Shown here: one piece after another, positions 36,934 to 48,790 of the stretch
Layout of the letters: every line of letters starts with the position of its first letter
Position numbering within the stretch: position 1 is the stretch's first letter
NCBI GenBank assembly: GCA_029204045.2
Contig: CM055060.1
Span: 58,281,603-58,345,602 of the forward strand
Source of the DNA: Tillandsia leiboldiana
Taxonomy: Eukaryota > Streptophyta > Magnoliopsida > Poales > Bromeliaceae
Direction: 5' to 3'
Length of the DNA stretch: 64,000 nt
Made by a program: the position numbers and the translations under genes
The notes under the pieces: model-generated
Databases searched by the model: none
Told to the model about the DNA's origin: nothing
What the model saw: the letters and a program-made list of their open reading frames with translations, nothing else

Positions 36934-38515
36934 ATGGCTCTTCCTCACATGATTGCCTCCCTGCCTTTTGTTGTTCTCCTACTACTCCCTCTTCTACTCC
37001 TCAGAAGAAGAAAGGAGAGCAGCACATCACTGAAACTTCCCCCGGCCCCTCCCAAGCTCCCATTAATTGGGAACCTCCACCAGCTCGGAATACTCCCCCA
37101 TCACTCCCTCTCTCAGCTCTCACAACGATACGGCCCCCTCATGTACCTAAAACTGGGCCACGATCCAACCATCGTGGTCTCCTCTGCCAACATGGCACAG
37201 GAGATCCTAAAGACACATGATCTAGAAAGCTGCAGCCGACCGTACCGCACCTCGCAGGCAAAGCTCTCCTACGGTTGCTCAGACATCGCCTTCGCAGCGT
37301 ACGGCGGGCCATGGAGAGAGCTCCGGAGAATTTCCATAATCGAACTTTTCAGCGCCAAGAAGGTCGCCTCATTTCGATCCATCAGAGAAGAAGAGGTGGA
37401 AAGAAGTATGAGCTCAATATCCTCTTATTCAAGCAGTTCTCAACCTGTCGATTTGAGCAAAGAGCTGATCGCACTCACAAGCACAATCACTTGTAGAATG
37501 GCTTTTGGAGGGAGCTACCATGATGATGGAAGCAGATTTAAGACGATTCTGAACGAAGCACAAGCCATGCTCGGGGGCTTTTTCTTCGCGGACTACTTAC
37601 CTATCATCGGATGGGTTGATTGGCTCACAGGGATGAGAACAAGACTCGAGAAGAACTTTGCCGATCTTGATCAGTTCTACCAACGAGTCCTCGATGAGCA
37701 CCTCGATAGAGTGCAGAAGCAGCAGACCGACTCTGGTGAAGACCTTGTGGATATTCTACTGCGCATGCAGAAGGACGAGAGAAGTCTAGCCACAGACCAG
37801 ATCAAAGGAACCCTTATGGTAATTAATCTCCAATACCGAATCACAAAAAACATTCTTCTATATTATTCTAAAAGTTTACCTTTTCTTGCAGAATGTTTTC
37901 ATTGCTGGGAGCGATACGTCCTCAGCCACTGTGGTATGGGCGATGACGGAGCTAATGAGGCATCCAGAAGCGATGAAAAAAGCTCAAGAAGAAGTAAGAA
38001 GCCTCGTAGGGAGTAAAGGAAAAGTAGAGGAGAGTGACATCGACCAACTACACTATCTCAAATGCGTAGTGAAAGAGACCATGCGATTGCACCCAGTGGT
38101 TCCGATGCTTATTCCAAGAACAACATTGCAGCATTTCAAAATCAACGGCTATGATGTCCCATTCAATACAACGATACTCATCAATGCTTGGGCAATCGGC
38201 AGGGATGCGAGTTACTGGGAATCGCCGGAGGTGTTGAAGCCAGAGAGGTTCATGAATAACTCGGATCTCGAGTTTGCAGGAAACGACTTCAATTCTATAC
38301 CATTTGGGGAAGGTCGCAGGATCTGCCCAGGGAAGCACCTCGGGATAAAAACAGTCGGGATCATGCTCGCCAACCTTCTTTACTCCTTCGACTGGGAGCT
38401 TCCAATGGGTATGACAAAGGAGGATATCAACATGGATGAGGCACCAGGCGTTACTGTGCACAAAAGACATGCACTTCGCCTTCTCGCCACTAGATATAGT
38501 GCTGTCTACAGTTAA
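36934..38515 (+). CDS. Cytochrome P450, CYP71 family (tandem gene 4, most divergent)
   Basis: Exon 1 is 36934-37818 and exon 2 is 37892-38515. The 73-nt GT-AG intron (37819-37891) shifts the frame, so the gene appears as two overlapping frames before splicing. The product is 502 aa. Intact motifs: proline hinge LPPAPPKLP, WRELRR, I-helix AGSDTSS (with the canonical Ala, where genes 1-3 have Gly), K-helix ETMR, PERF, and FGEGRRICPG with the haem Cys at 440. The glutamine tract is reduced to QKQQT. Changes in the B-C region (RPYRTSQAKLSYGC against RPSLTSFTKLSYGS), which in CYP71 enzymes lines the substrate pocket, suggest different specificity. It ends RYSAVYS rather than RYI. Function is otherwise unknown. 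Confidence 0.92.
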
Positions 38516-40080
38516 TTGGCATATATATATATATATATATATATACACACTTCAGAAAAATAAAATTTACAGAATGCATCTTTACTGAGATGCACTCTTA
38601 TCTACCTACCTCTGTACATCTATCTGTCATTCTCTCGATGTATCTACCTATATCTGATATCTATCTTACTAGCTACCTTATGTGTACAGTATGCCAACCA
38701 TTTGCATATACAAGGATTACAAGCTTGATCTTACAACTACTCAGACGGAAAAAAATTAGTCTATCAATATTTAAGAACACTCAACTGCAAGTTAGATTTG
38801 CATATTTTACTTAATTATGTTAAGACAATCTGTTACAGCAGTCTTTAGGAAATATCTGAATCCGACGTGGTCTGACCTAATAGTTTCAGAATGCATTCTC
38901 CAAAGACAAATTTTCTAATGTTTTAGAGATCAAAAGTAATTGAAAGAACATTAGAATTCTGCTTCTCATATTCTACAAAATGGTGGCAGGAACTCCACCA
39001 ATGAAGCATCTTATGTGATGTTTCTCTTCTCTTAACCATTTCATGATACTAGAAAAGTGGAAATCAAGAGCGTTTTTTTGATTTTTTAGCGTGTTCTCAA
39101 ATGTTAAAGCGTTTTGTTTTTTGAAGAATAAATTCACAAGTTAGGTCATAGTGCAATATCATGCTAGCTCCGACACTAGTTACGGGCACAGTTTGTCAAA
39201 TTAAAAACAAGTCAGAAAAATCTTTGCTGATATCAGAGTGATAAGTACTCCAACTTAAGAGTAACCACCAGATTCAGGGGCCCACTTTGTACAAGATTGG
39301 ACCCTCGAATACAATAGCTAGCTTTAGTCGGAGCACCTATTAAGTGATTTAATTTTGGCCCGTATAGCACAACTATGTGAGATATTTAATGGAATCGATA
39401 ACGATGTGCGCATAAGAGGCTGTTAGAGAAGTTGGAATAGTACCTTGTCCTGCACACCTCAAATTTATTCTGGTTGCCCTGAGGTAGCCATTATCAAGCG
39501 TTAGAAAAGCTTCAAAACATGGCTACAGAAGATTTTTTAGGAGAAACTAAGAAATAAACCATTTGAACAGATATTTATTTCTAATTTGCTGTTTCCTTAC
39601 CACGCTGGCAAAAGTTGACACCAAGTCAGAGGTTAGCAACCCGAGATTCTTTCAGCTATCTAATGGCCTCACTGCCCAAGGCAACAATCTTCACCTGTTG
39701 GACAGAAGTACTTGAATGTTAATTAAAGAAAAAAGGAAAGGAAAAAGAAAAAACAACTAATGGAGCTTAGAAAGGACTTAAAATGTTGATCAAATGACTA
39801 CATCATGGAAGCATTAAGTTGGCCTGGTTACACAGGGAATACACAAGAAATATGAGGCCATGCAACAACCACTCTGGTATCATTTATTCCTGAAAATACC
39901 GTACTTGGAAAAAACAGCAGTTTTTCAAGTACTTCTTTTCTAAAGCATTTTTGCGTCTATATCCAACAGTAGAGCACAACAAAAAAATGAGTGTGAAAAG
40001 AGAAGGGCTTCAAGTCAAGTTTACATCAGTAATCTATAATGACGTATGTTCCATTCACGTTAATGCTGATCTCATTCATC
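38516..40080. other. 3' flank of P450 gene 4 and intergenic DNA
   Basis: 38640-38880 keeps traces of the shared P450 3' UTR (TATCTACCTATATCTGATATC, ACAAGCTTGATCTTACAAC). 38880-38935 has the GAATGCATTCTC motif found in the other P450 flanks. From about 39000 to 40080 I see no supported gene. Confidence 0.55.
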
Positions 40081-40113
40081 ACTTATAAATAGAGAAAGTC
40101 CAGAGAGAGATAG

Positions 40114-40279
<166 letters not shown>

Positions 40280-40409
40280 TTTTTCTGCCCCGAGTCCCAA
40301 GGCAAAGAGTACAGATATTAGTCTCACAGCATGTTTGGGAGAAGTGCATAGAAAATATCAATTCCAATCATATTGGCCCAGCCGGATTATTTGAAGATCC
40401 AATTAAACT

Positions 40410-40604
40410 TTGCCATATGGCGAGAAAATGACTCATGTGGACACTAAGAAATTTGATTCTCTATTCATCTTTAACTATTGGGAAGTTCTGAAGGAAAGAA
40501 ATGGTAGAATCTTTAGATATACAGTTACATCAACTAAGCAATTGATTTTCAACATTACTGAGAATCTTAAACTTTGGGTCGCAACGAGTAGCAAATGGGT
40601 CTGA
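40410..40604 (+). pseudogene. LINE ORF2 C-terminal relic
   Basis: The frame contains KKFDSLFIFNYWEVLKERN followed by GRIF, the hallmark of the very end of plant LINE ORF2 (W..WKERN.RIF). No RT domain precedes it. The flanking DNA (40319-40390 and 40610-40795) has GTTTGG-type ends facing each other, so the fragment may lie inside another small element. Confidence 0.55.
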
Positions 40605-42277
40605 ATCCAATCCCATCCGATAACCACCTCTTGGATGGGATTTAAACCAATTCCAATATTATCTATTTGATCCCAACCAGATTCGAAATCCAACCTCTTA
40701 TCATTCCCATTGCCACTGAGTCACTAAATCATCCGGCTCCAACCTCTCTCATTTTATTCTAGCCAATTTAATTCCAAGTGCCAAACAGACCTTAGACTAG
40801 AGATCCGAATAGTCTAGCATATTAAAGAAGATGTGCATGTACACTCAGTTCCTCAACACAGAAAGTAGATTGGTAAGTTAAATAACAGTCCAATACAAAA
40901 ACCATAAAAGTATATAACTAACAAAACTAATCATAAGAAAAAAAAAATCCAATATAAAAAATAGACCATTCAGATTACATAATATATTTTAAATCAAGTG
41001 CAACTTAATAAGTGTGGATGAAAAGAAAATTTGTTTATCTAACAGAAATCCAAAAAAAATTCAAAATTTAAGAGACAAAAAAAGTGCTAAAAACTCAAAA
41101 CCAACAAACTATAAAAAAGTAAATATGATGTTTAGTACAATTTTTTTTATATTTTTATTTAATTAAACCCGTAGCCACGTTTATTGATTGTAGCCTATTG
41201 ACCGGTAATTGTATCCTTCCTAAATATGTTTTCGCCTTTTTAAAAAAAATAATTATTTTGTATAGCTATAGGCACCAAAAGTCATTAATGGGTATTTGAA
41301 AACTCTTTTACGGTATGATATAACTTGGGATTCACAAGTATTCCGGCAGAGGTGGTGGTGACAGTGAGCGCGCTGGCGCTGGTATGATCATAATACTGAT
41401 CGGTTTCAGTGGTCCATTAAATACCGTGGATGTTGGACATATGAAGAACTTTAAAGATATGTAAATTGCGTGGTTGATATCTTTACGCTCTGATACCATC
41501 TTAATCAGCACGCCCCGGGAGTTGTGAGAATTAAAAGAAGTTCCCAGTGGATTCGACCCAGTCCTGTTAGACCACCGGGAGTTCAGTTGCTGTCTTCGAA
41601 TGAGTTTCGTGCTTTGCTGCTTGGGCCTTTTTTCCCGACAGTGTAAGGGATAAACTTGCTGATTTACGTGATGAACTTATTCCTTCTAATGACTCTGTAT
41701 CGTTTGGCACTTTTCCTTGATGTTACATAAATTTGCACACTGCCTACCATATCTATGGGTTACAATTAAATTGTCCATTCAGTTGGGTATGTAGTTGGGG
41801 AATAGAGGTTTAAATCTTCAGGGAAATATCCGGTACTAATCCGTTGATTGTGGGACAAGTTATTTAACAATAATGTGACACCATATCAGAGACTAAAAGC
41901 AAGTGCTTTTGAATCTTGAAATTCAAGGAGGCTGCAACAATGTTTCTTCGAAGAAATGATGAAGCTGAGAAGAAAGAACGAATGAACAACACAAGGAGAG
42001 AAGTTCCAAGACAATCTGATTTTCCGACGACTTCTAGTATCAAATAGTCAAATATGAGTATTATAATGTTCTGGATCGAGAGATATGAAGTATTCTTTAC
42101 TTGTTAGACATAATTACCAGTAAAATCAAAGCAATAGCAAACAATCAGGTGGTAAATATTTGGAAAGATAAAGAAACATGGTGATTATATTCCAATAAAA
42201 TAGTATACCATCATTTGGCTGTTAACTTGCGAACAATTAAGCAGTTAAGATGAATGGTTTTTTCTTTTGTTATAGGT
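40605..42277. other. Unassigned region with coding-like plus-strand scraps
   Basis: Around 41505-41722 the plus strand reads RIKRSSQWIRPSPVRPPG, then EFRALLLGPFFP, and after a frameshift near the T-run DSVRDKLADLRDE. Around 41930-42050 it reads KEAATMFLRRNDEAEKKER. These have codon-like composition but no recognisable family and no complete gene. They may be decayed exons. An isolated primer-binding-like GCTCTGATACCA occurs at 41487-41498. Confidence 0.35.
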
Positions 42278-42282
42278 TAAAC

Positions 42283-42884
42283 GGTTGGATCGTTGGCGCT
42301 AACCATTAATCCCAAAAATTCGAACTGTTAGAAATACGCAACCAATTCACTTAAAGCCTACAGACACAGCGCCCACGGATCTCGACCGGACTCAACGCAC
42401 CTGGACGTTAGGTCTATTGTTGGGCCTCTTGCCGTTAGGTCTATTATGGACCGCAACCCCACTCAACTTATTAGTCTTCTGGGCCTATTGTCACGGAGCA
42501 GGAAGTTGGGCCTATTTTAACCCATAAATAAATAGCCAATAATCCCCCCCAACGTCTGCACCGTGTGGGAATCGAACCCGTGCCACTGGCTCTGATACCA
42601 CTTGTTGAATCGTTGGCGCTAACCATTAATCCCAAAAGCTCAAGCAGTTAGAAATACGCAACCAATTCACTTAAAGCGTACAGACACAGCGCCCACGGGT
42701 CTCGACCGGACTCAACTCACCTGGACGTTAGGTCTATTGTTGGGTCTCTTGTCGTTAGGTCTATTGTGGACCGCAGCCCCATTCAATTTATTGGGCTCAC
42801 CTAACTCAACTTATTAGTCTCCTGGACCTATTGTCACGGGACAGGAAGTTGGACCTATTTTAACCCATAAATAAATAGCCAACA
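42283..42884 (-). mobile_element. TRIM (terminal-repeat retrotransposon in miniature), complete
   Basis: Two direct LTRs, 42283-42542 (about 260 bp) and 42603-42884 (282 bp), bracket an internal region of only about 60 bp. The right LTR runs TGTTGAATCG to GCCAACA. On the minus strand the internal part begins with the initiator-tRNA-Met primer-binding site TGGTATCAGAGC (42588-42599) and ends with a G-rich polypurine tract (42543-42549). It is flanked by 5-bp TAAAC (42278-42282 and 42885-42889), the expected target duplication. No coding capacity, so it depends on other elements. The LTRs differ by scattered bases and an indel, so the insertion is not recent. Confidence 0.88.
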
Positions 42885-43082
42885 TAAACTACCACAGAAT
42901 TTTTCTGGTCAACTTTCCCCAAATAGCTTCACTAATTATTGTGAGAAGACCTCCATCAAGCCTAATATACAATATCAGTTGAATAACAAATACTTAATGA
43001 AACAAAACATGCAGAACAGTAATACGTGGAATTTGTAACCAAATTGTCGACTTTGAACATCTATGAACTTTAAACTACGAAA

Positions 43083-43168
43083 TTATTTTAGACGCCGTCC
43101 ACCTCCAAGAAGCTGCTTTGCAGGATTAGCAACATGATAACCCTTTAATTTCATTATTGCCGCGAATT
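43083..43168 (-). other. Possible terminal exon of an unidentified minus-strand gene
   Basis: After an acceptor-like TTATTGTCTTAG, the minus strand encodes FAAIMKLKGYHVANPAKQ then LLGGGRRLK and TAA. An internal ATG would give a 23-residue basic peptide. I do not recognise it. The composition is coding-like, and a promoter-like leader lies upstream at 43800-44135, but no exon linking the two was found. Confidence 0.25.
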
Positions 43169-43314
43169 CTAAGACAATAAAGATGCCTATGAACATACAT
43201 TTATAGGGTCTTCTATAATAACTCAACCATATCCAGATTCCAAAGGAAAAGAAAGAGTGAGGCAAAAACAAGGAATCATCACATTCTTTATCCCTTTTAT
43301 GAAAAAATAAAGAG

Positions 43315-43675
43315 TAAAAAATGTACAAAACTAACCTAAATTATGAACCATTTTGAATCCACCATCTGTCCGTTCAAAATTTTTAATTTTACTATCTAAC
43401 TTTTCAATTTATTTTATTTGAGTCGGTCGGCATTTTGATTTTTGACTTTAAAATTTAAGCCAATGGCATATTTTAATAAATTTATAATTGCGAGAATTGT
43501 ATGAAGTATACTAACTAAATATATAAAGATAAACTAAATCTATAAAGATAAACGACATATTTAAAATTTAAAATCAAAGTGTGTTGAAAAAATTGATAGT
43601 AAAATTAAAATTTTAAAGTATCGGATGGTCAACTCAAGACGGTTCATAACTCAGGAAAGTTCTGTACGTTTTTAC
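43315..43675. mobile_element. MITE with TAAAAA.GTACA inverted ends
   Basis: The left end TGTACAAAACTAACCTAAAT with TTATGAACC pairs with the right end (reverse complement CGTACAGAACTTTCCTGAG with TTATGAACC) over about 30 bp. Non-coding AT-rich interior. Confidence 0.6.
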
Positions 43676-43799
43676 CAAGAAAAAAATCATTTGTTACGGA
43701 TAACCAATCTTAGCACCTCTCAACATACAAGACATGAATGGGAAGAAACAAACCAAACTCTACATAGATGAAACAAGAAAAGCTACAATCATTAAGCTT

Positions 43800-44135
43800 T
43801 AGTGATGAGAAGGGATTCACCGTGTTTCTTGCTTCTGCTTGTAGTTGAGATAATACGGTGAGATATGAGTTTCACTAGGGTTTTCGATTCCCGTAGGGAG
43901 AGGTGGATAGAGGGAGGTGTAGGCCTAGGGATAGGGTTTGCGGGGCACCACGAGAGAGGAAGCGAGGGAGAGGGGAGAGAGGAGGAGGGAGAAGGAAAGA
44001 GACGATCCAAGAAACCCTAGCGATTTCCGCTGAGCGAAGAGAGAGAGAGAGTGTTGGCGGTGGAAAGAGGAGGGACAAAAAAATGGCGATCGAATTCGGA
44101 GCTGACGAAGGGAATCAAGGAGGAGTATATATAGA
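43800..44135 (-). promoter_or_regulatory. Promoter and CT-rich leader of an unidentified minus-strand gene
   Basis: On the minus strand: a TATATATA box at about 44130, then a long pyrimidine-rich leader (CTCTCTCTCT, CCTCCTCCTCTCTCC) with two AAACCCTAG/CTAGGGTTT telo-box motifs (44012-44021 and 43877-43886). Such leaders are typical of ribosomal-protein and other housekeeping plant genes. No coding exon follows that I can identify, so it may be a truncated gene or a duplicated promoter. Confidence 0.4.
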
Positions 44136-44569
44136 GATCTCCTGCGTGCGAACTACGGCACCTAATCCTAGTCCGATTACGACGAGACTAACGGTCCGAT
44201 TTCTAGCCGGTCCACATTTTGGTCTAACTAATCCGTTCGGTGTGACCGGTTCGATTCATCTGGTTCGATTAAAACCATGACAACATACGAACCGGCCGAA
44301 TCATCCGAACCAAACAAGTTGTTCTGGGCCTCTAGGACCGGGCCGGACTGTATTTAGTAGGATTATTATTATATTATATATACTATATATTGGAAAAAAA
44401 CTGTAGAATAGCATTCATGCTAATATGAAAAATAATTTAAGGCCTAATTTGATGATTTGGTGGTTAAAAATACTATTTTAGTATTTTTATACTATTAAAT
44501 ATCTAAAAAGTTTTTAAAAATATTTTTTTTATTTTATATTATAAAATTACGATTGCAATCTCTACCAAA

Positions 44570-44609
<40 letters not shown>

Positions 44610-44963
44610 AGAAGCATGTGACGACACATTTTCTCGGATGGAATTGTAACTGTAATTTCAAAGTATTGAAGGAGGATTTTAACCATTTTTTAGCCACCAT
44701 ATTATCAATAAATTATAACCTATTTTCTTATTATACTAAAATGTGTTTTAAATGGCGTGAGCAAATGGCCCAAGCCCTATTTACATCTTATTATTATCAT
44801 TATCTATACATCATATAGATCAAACAATAATTGTTATAACGAGCCGTCTCTAATACAAATAATAAAATATTTAATGATTATTATTTTAGATTTTAAATTT
44901 GAAGTTTAATTTTTTCATATTTTCAGTTAAATTTTTTTTAAAAAAAAAAAAATGAGACATGCT
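44136..44963. other. Intergenic, no gene
   Basis: 44150-44360 has several ACCGG/CCGGT and GGTTCGA motifs, perhaps a degenerate element. 44570-44605 is (TA)n. The remainder is AT-rich. Confidence 0.5.
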
Positions 44964-44972
44964 ATTTTTTTC
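44964..44972. repeat. Left 9-bp target-site duplication of the Mutator-like element
   Basis: ATTTTTTTC, repeated exactly at 49679-49687. Nine base pairs is the Mutator-superfamily length. Confidence 0.85.
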
Positions 44973-45090
44973 GGGGATTTTTTCAAAATAACCCTCCCAA
45001 ACTTCATATTTTGCCAAATGACCCTATATAAAAAAATTTTGTAAAACTAACCCTCCTTTTGCCACCTCGGCGCCACGCTGGGCAGATAGC

Positions 45091-45512
45091 GTGAAGGCGC
45101 TGAAGCGGTCAGCGCCTTCACAATATTCCTATGAAGGCGCTGAACCCCTCAGCGCCTTCATGTCTGCTGTTGAAGGCGCTGAAGGGTTCAGCGCCTTCAT
45201 AGGAATATTGTGAAGACGCTGACCGCTTCAGCGCCTTCATGATAAATGCGGAAGGCGCTGATTCATTCAGCGCCTTCAGCATATACTATAACCGCGTCGA
45301 GGACTTAGTCATTTTTCGTGGAAAAATGGCTAAGTCCTCAGTGTAAGCCAAAGTTGGCTTCTCTGTAAAGGCGCTGAGTTGCTCAGCGCCTTTAGTGATT
45401 TACACTGAAGGCGCTGAGTCACTCAGCGCCTTTAGTGATTTACACTAAAGACGCTGAGCCACTCAGCGCCTCTAGTGCAAACCACTAAAGGCGCTGAATG
45501 GCTCAGCGCCTT
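45091..45512. repeat. Left TIR palindrome array (5 + hairpin + 4)
   Basis: Nine copies of a roughly 29-nt near-palindrome of the form GAAGGCGCTGA-4 to 6 nt-TCAGCGCCTTC: five (45091-45283), then a different hairpin (GAGGACTTAG ... CTAAGTCCTC, 45300-45340), then four with AAAGGCGCTGA arms (45367-45512). Spacers include ACAATATTCCTATG and TAGTGATTTACACT. Confidence 0.9.
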
Positions 45513-45706
45513 TAGCTGGACGCACACCCAACACTTAACATCACATTAAAAAAATCCCAAATTTGTACAACAAGTTCAACCATTGACAAAATACATTCAC
45601 AAACACCAACAAATAACATTGATCAATCAACCAGCAATCATTTCATTCACAGAATCGAGTTGAGTAACATGAAAGAATAAAATTTACAAAAATTGAACTC
45701 AAAAGC

Positions 45707-48075
45707 TCAATTTTGAGCACGTCCTCGACCTCGACGTCCTCGCCCACGCCCACGCCCACGTCCACGCCCTCGCCCTCGCCCTCGCCCACGGGGAACAGCA
45801 AGGTCGATGATAGGTATATCATCGAGAAGCTCGACTGCTGCCGACTGATCGAGCTCCTCGATGATACCACCCTCATCCTGTGACGCTATATGCTCGATCT
45901 CCTGTGGCGATGATGACCTTGGACGACGGCGTGAATATGTCGATGAAAATGATGTCCGTGAGACTGGCGGCGGGAGCGATGCTGACGTCGAAGGAACTGC
46001 CATCGGTGCCTGAATGGTAGGAGATGGAGATCGTGGCACCTGAAAGTGTAAATAGTTTGTTAATATGAATTTGAAATCTTAATTTGAATTCTATGCTAAA
46101 TAGTACCTGATGACTCGAGGTCGCTCCCTCATTTGAAGGTCGGGCTGCCTCTCTGGCCGTAGGTTCAGATGGTACATGCTGTAGTACCATCTGAATATCG
46201 CCGCTCATTTCTCTCAAAGTCCGAACAATAGTATCAGTCGGCGGTGGGTGCTGCCAAATCTGGTCGACAATGGTTTGAACATGTCGTAGTGTGTCGGCCT
46301 GCATTATAAATTAGAAATTAAAATTAAATTTATATGAGGAAAGTTGAATATAGTAAATTTATATATATAAATTTTAATACCAGTGATCTCTCGATATGTC
46401 CACGAGGGTGGAAAGTCAGCGGAGGACGCTGTACTGGATGAGAAATCCATCGTCGTGTAATGCTCCAGTACCACTCCATGTATATGGATGCCGCTTGCAG
46501 TGGGTCATCACCAGCAGCCGGGGCTTGATCAAAAATGTGATCAAGCCTCTCGGACCACCTCTCAATGTGGTCAGCATGAAATGCTATCCAGTCCTCATCC
46601 GCACGCCCACGTCCTGTGATGCGTGGGATGGACTCCACATTGACAGGTATATGCTGCAGAAGACCGAACTGCCGCATGACTCGGTCTGGCACGTGCATCT
46701 CCACGATATGAAAGCATATCAGGACTGTCCGTGCACGCCAGACCACTGAGCCATGCACACAGAAATCAGGTAATGTCTCTATATCCTGATCTGTGTAGGG
46801 CATCCATATTACCTGTTAATCGACAAAATGATTAGTTAATATAGAAGTGTTGAATAAAACATCTACATACTTAAAGTATTTAATAAAAGATCTACATACC
46901 TGCGCCTCTCGCTGCTGATCCAGCTCGTCTCTGTAGAACTCAATGTCACACGTCTTGACATTGGTTCCGTAACGCAGCCCTCCAGTGTTGCCCCATCTAG
47001 ATTATAAAAAATATATATTAGTTGCATTTATAATTGAAATACAAAAATCTACTTTATGAAAAAAAATATCTTACCGGCAACCCAGGGGTCGATCGAGCAT
47101 CTCGGGCTGATCTAGGATGCGCGTAGGTCGGCCGATGTGAAGATGGTCCCAAGACCAGATCTGTAAATTCACGCCAACAGGTTAAATGAATTAAACTAAT
47201 ATATATTACCAATATAAAGATAAATCTGAAATCCAAAAATCAGATTTTATACCTGCAATAGGGTAGCAAAGCAACAGCATTCGGCCTTCCCGTTGATCGC
47301 GGCATCTGCTAGTGCCCGATATATATATGCCAGTGTCGCAGCGCCCCACGCATAAGCGCCGCAGATAGCAAAGTCAGCTAAAAGTGGTAGCCACTTTAGA
47401 TGAACTTTGTATCCGCTGGGGTTTGGCATCAGACTACCGCCGATCTGATATAGCATATAAGCACGCGCGGTAGCTGCGACTAATCCGGCGGGGGCATCCA
47501 GAGGTATATGATGAAAAGTTTGATATAACCAATCAAGTGAAACCTCAGGTCTCTTGAGTCCCTCAGGTGCCGCCCCCAATAACTCCATGCACAGAGCACG
47601 CCAATCCTGGAGGGTGGAACCAGAGACCGGTGCACCATGCACACGGAGACCCGAGATGACCGCCACATCCTGGAGTGTGACGGTCATCTCACCGTGGCGC
47701 AAATGGAAGGTCTGGGTCTCCGGTCTCCACCTCTCGGCAAGAGCGCTCAGTAGAGCTTGATCCAGTACTAACCGTCGCAGTCGGGATAACCCGTAGAATC
47801 CCGACTGGCGAAGCAGGTCGAGTACCCCTGGATGATCAAGCTCCCACTGGTTCATCTTGCGGCCGTGCTCTGCGAACGGGACGGGATGATAATCCTGTAA
47901 TGCAAAAAAAAATATAGTTAGCTCTTACATATAAAATATAGTCAGCTTATTTATAATATTTGAAAAAATAAAAAATTATATCTCTTACCTCAGTCGTGAT
48001 AAAGGCTGACCTATGGCGATGCTGGTCCACCAGTACAGATCCATCAACTGGCCCCGCGTCCGCGTGATCTGCCAT
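45707..48075 (-). CDS. Plant mobile domain (PMD, MAIN/MAIL-like) protein carried by the transposon
   Basis: Seven exons with proper GT-AG borders on the minus strand: 48075-47989, 47894-47253, 47160-47075, 46996-46900, 46812-46381, 46298-46107 and 46039-45707. They join in frame to 622 aa without a stop. The start is an ATG three codons before ADAGPVDG, directly after an acceptor-like AATTGCAG. Residues about 45-430 form a PMD: HLRHGEMTVTLQDVAVISGL is its signature, then WLPLLADF, IWSWDHLHIGRP and WGNTGGLRYG. The tail (about 570-619) is a Gly-Arg repeat (RGRGRG), a possible nucleic-acid-binding segment. PMD proteins such as Arabidopsis MAIN and MAIL1 act in nuclear gene and TE silencing with the PP7-like phosphatase. 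TE-borne PMD copies are known, but this one's role is unknown. Confidence 0.82.
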
Positions 48076-48159
48076 CTGCAATTAGCAATCTACATATTAG
48101 TAACATGATTCATAGAAACAATTAAATATTAAGACAAGATAAATATAATTGTGTAATTC

Positions 48160-48345
48160 ATACGCCGGCGTCCTCGTTGCGCTATTTGTGTATTCTGTGG
48201 ACAAGTGCTCCTGTAATGGCCTGCCTGCTTACAAATGGAGCACTTCCCTCGTCGGCCACCCCCCTCGTCCATTACATTACGAATACGCGTAGATCGTGGA
48301 CGACCTTTCTTCCTTCGTAAAGGGGGCGGTACAATCGGTGGACCT
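48160..48345 (-). pseudogene. Mutator-transposase C-terminal remnant with CCHC zinc knuckle
   Basis: The frame encodes PPIVPPPLRRKKGRPRSTR then IRNVMDEGG and CSICKQAGHYRSTCPQ, a C-x2-C-x4-H-x4-C knuckle. The order GRPR..R, acidic spacer, knuckle is that of the tail of MuDR-type transposases. Upstream the frame runs into poly-T and (AG)n tracts, so the catalytic core is gone. A donor-like GTATGA follows, but joining it to the PMD start would be out of phase. It could be a 5' non-coding exon of the PMD transcript. Confidence 0.55.
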
Positions 48346-48359
48346 TGGGATCTCACAGT

Positions 48360-48556
48360 GAGGGGATCGCTCACTGTGACGGTGAAGCTCTCACTGTGAG
48401 AGATCACTCTGTCACAGTGAAGCTCTCTCACTGTGAGAGAGTGATCTTCACTCTCTAACTTTTTTTTTTTTATTTGCTGTACAGTGCATAGGTGTACATA
48501 GAGAGTGATCTTTTTTTTTTTTTTTTTTTTTTTGATTAGCAAATTCTGAGACTAGC

Positions 48557-48587
<31 letters not shown>

Positions 48588-48790
48588 GATATACTGTGAG
48601 AGAGTGATCTCTCACTCTCTCACAGTGAGAGATCATTCTCTCACTGTGAGAGAGTGATCTTCACTCTCTCTCTCACTGTGAGGGAGTGATCTTCACTCCC
48701 TCACAATGAGTTCACAGTGATTTTTTTTTTTTTTTTTTTTTTTTTGATATACTGTGAGAGAATGATCTCTCACAGTGAGAGAGAGAAAGA
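48360..48790. repeat. Internal (T)n-GATATACTGTGAG repeat block
   Basis: Several copies of TCACTGTGAGAGAGTGATCT-type inverted motifs alternate with 20-27-bp T tracts. (T)n GATATACTGTGAGAGA occurs at 48561 and 48721, and the same GATATACTGTGAGG lies in the right TIR at 49300. This suggests local duplication of TIR-derived sequence. Confidence 0.7.

Noticed and set aside
41487..41498. GCTCTGATACCA, a possible primer-binding site of another LTR element
   Set aside because: No matching LTR pair on either side and no TG...CA ends; left as an isolated motif.
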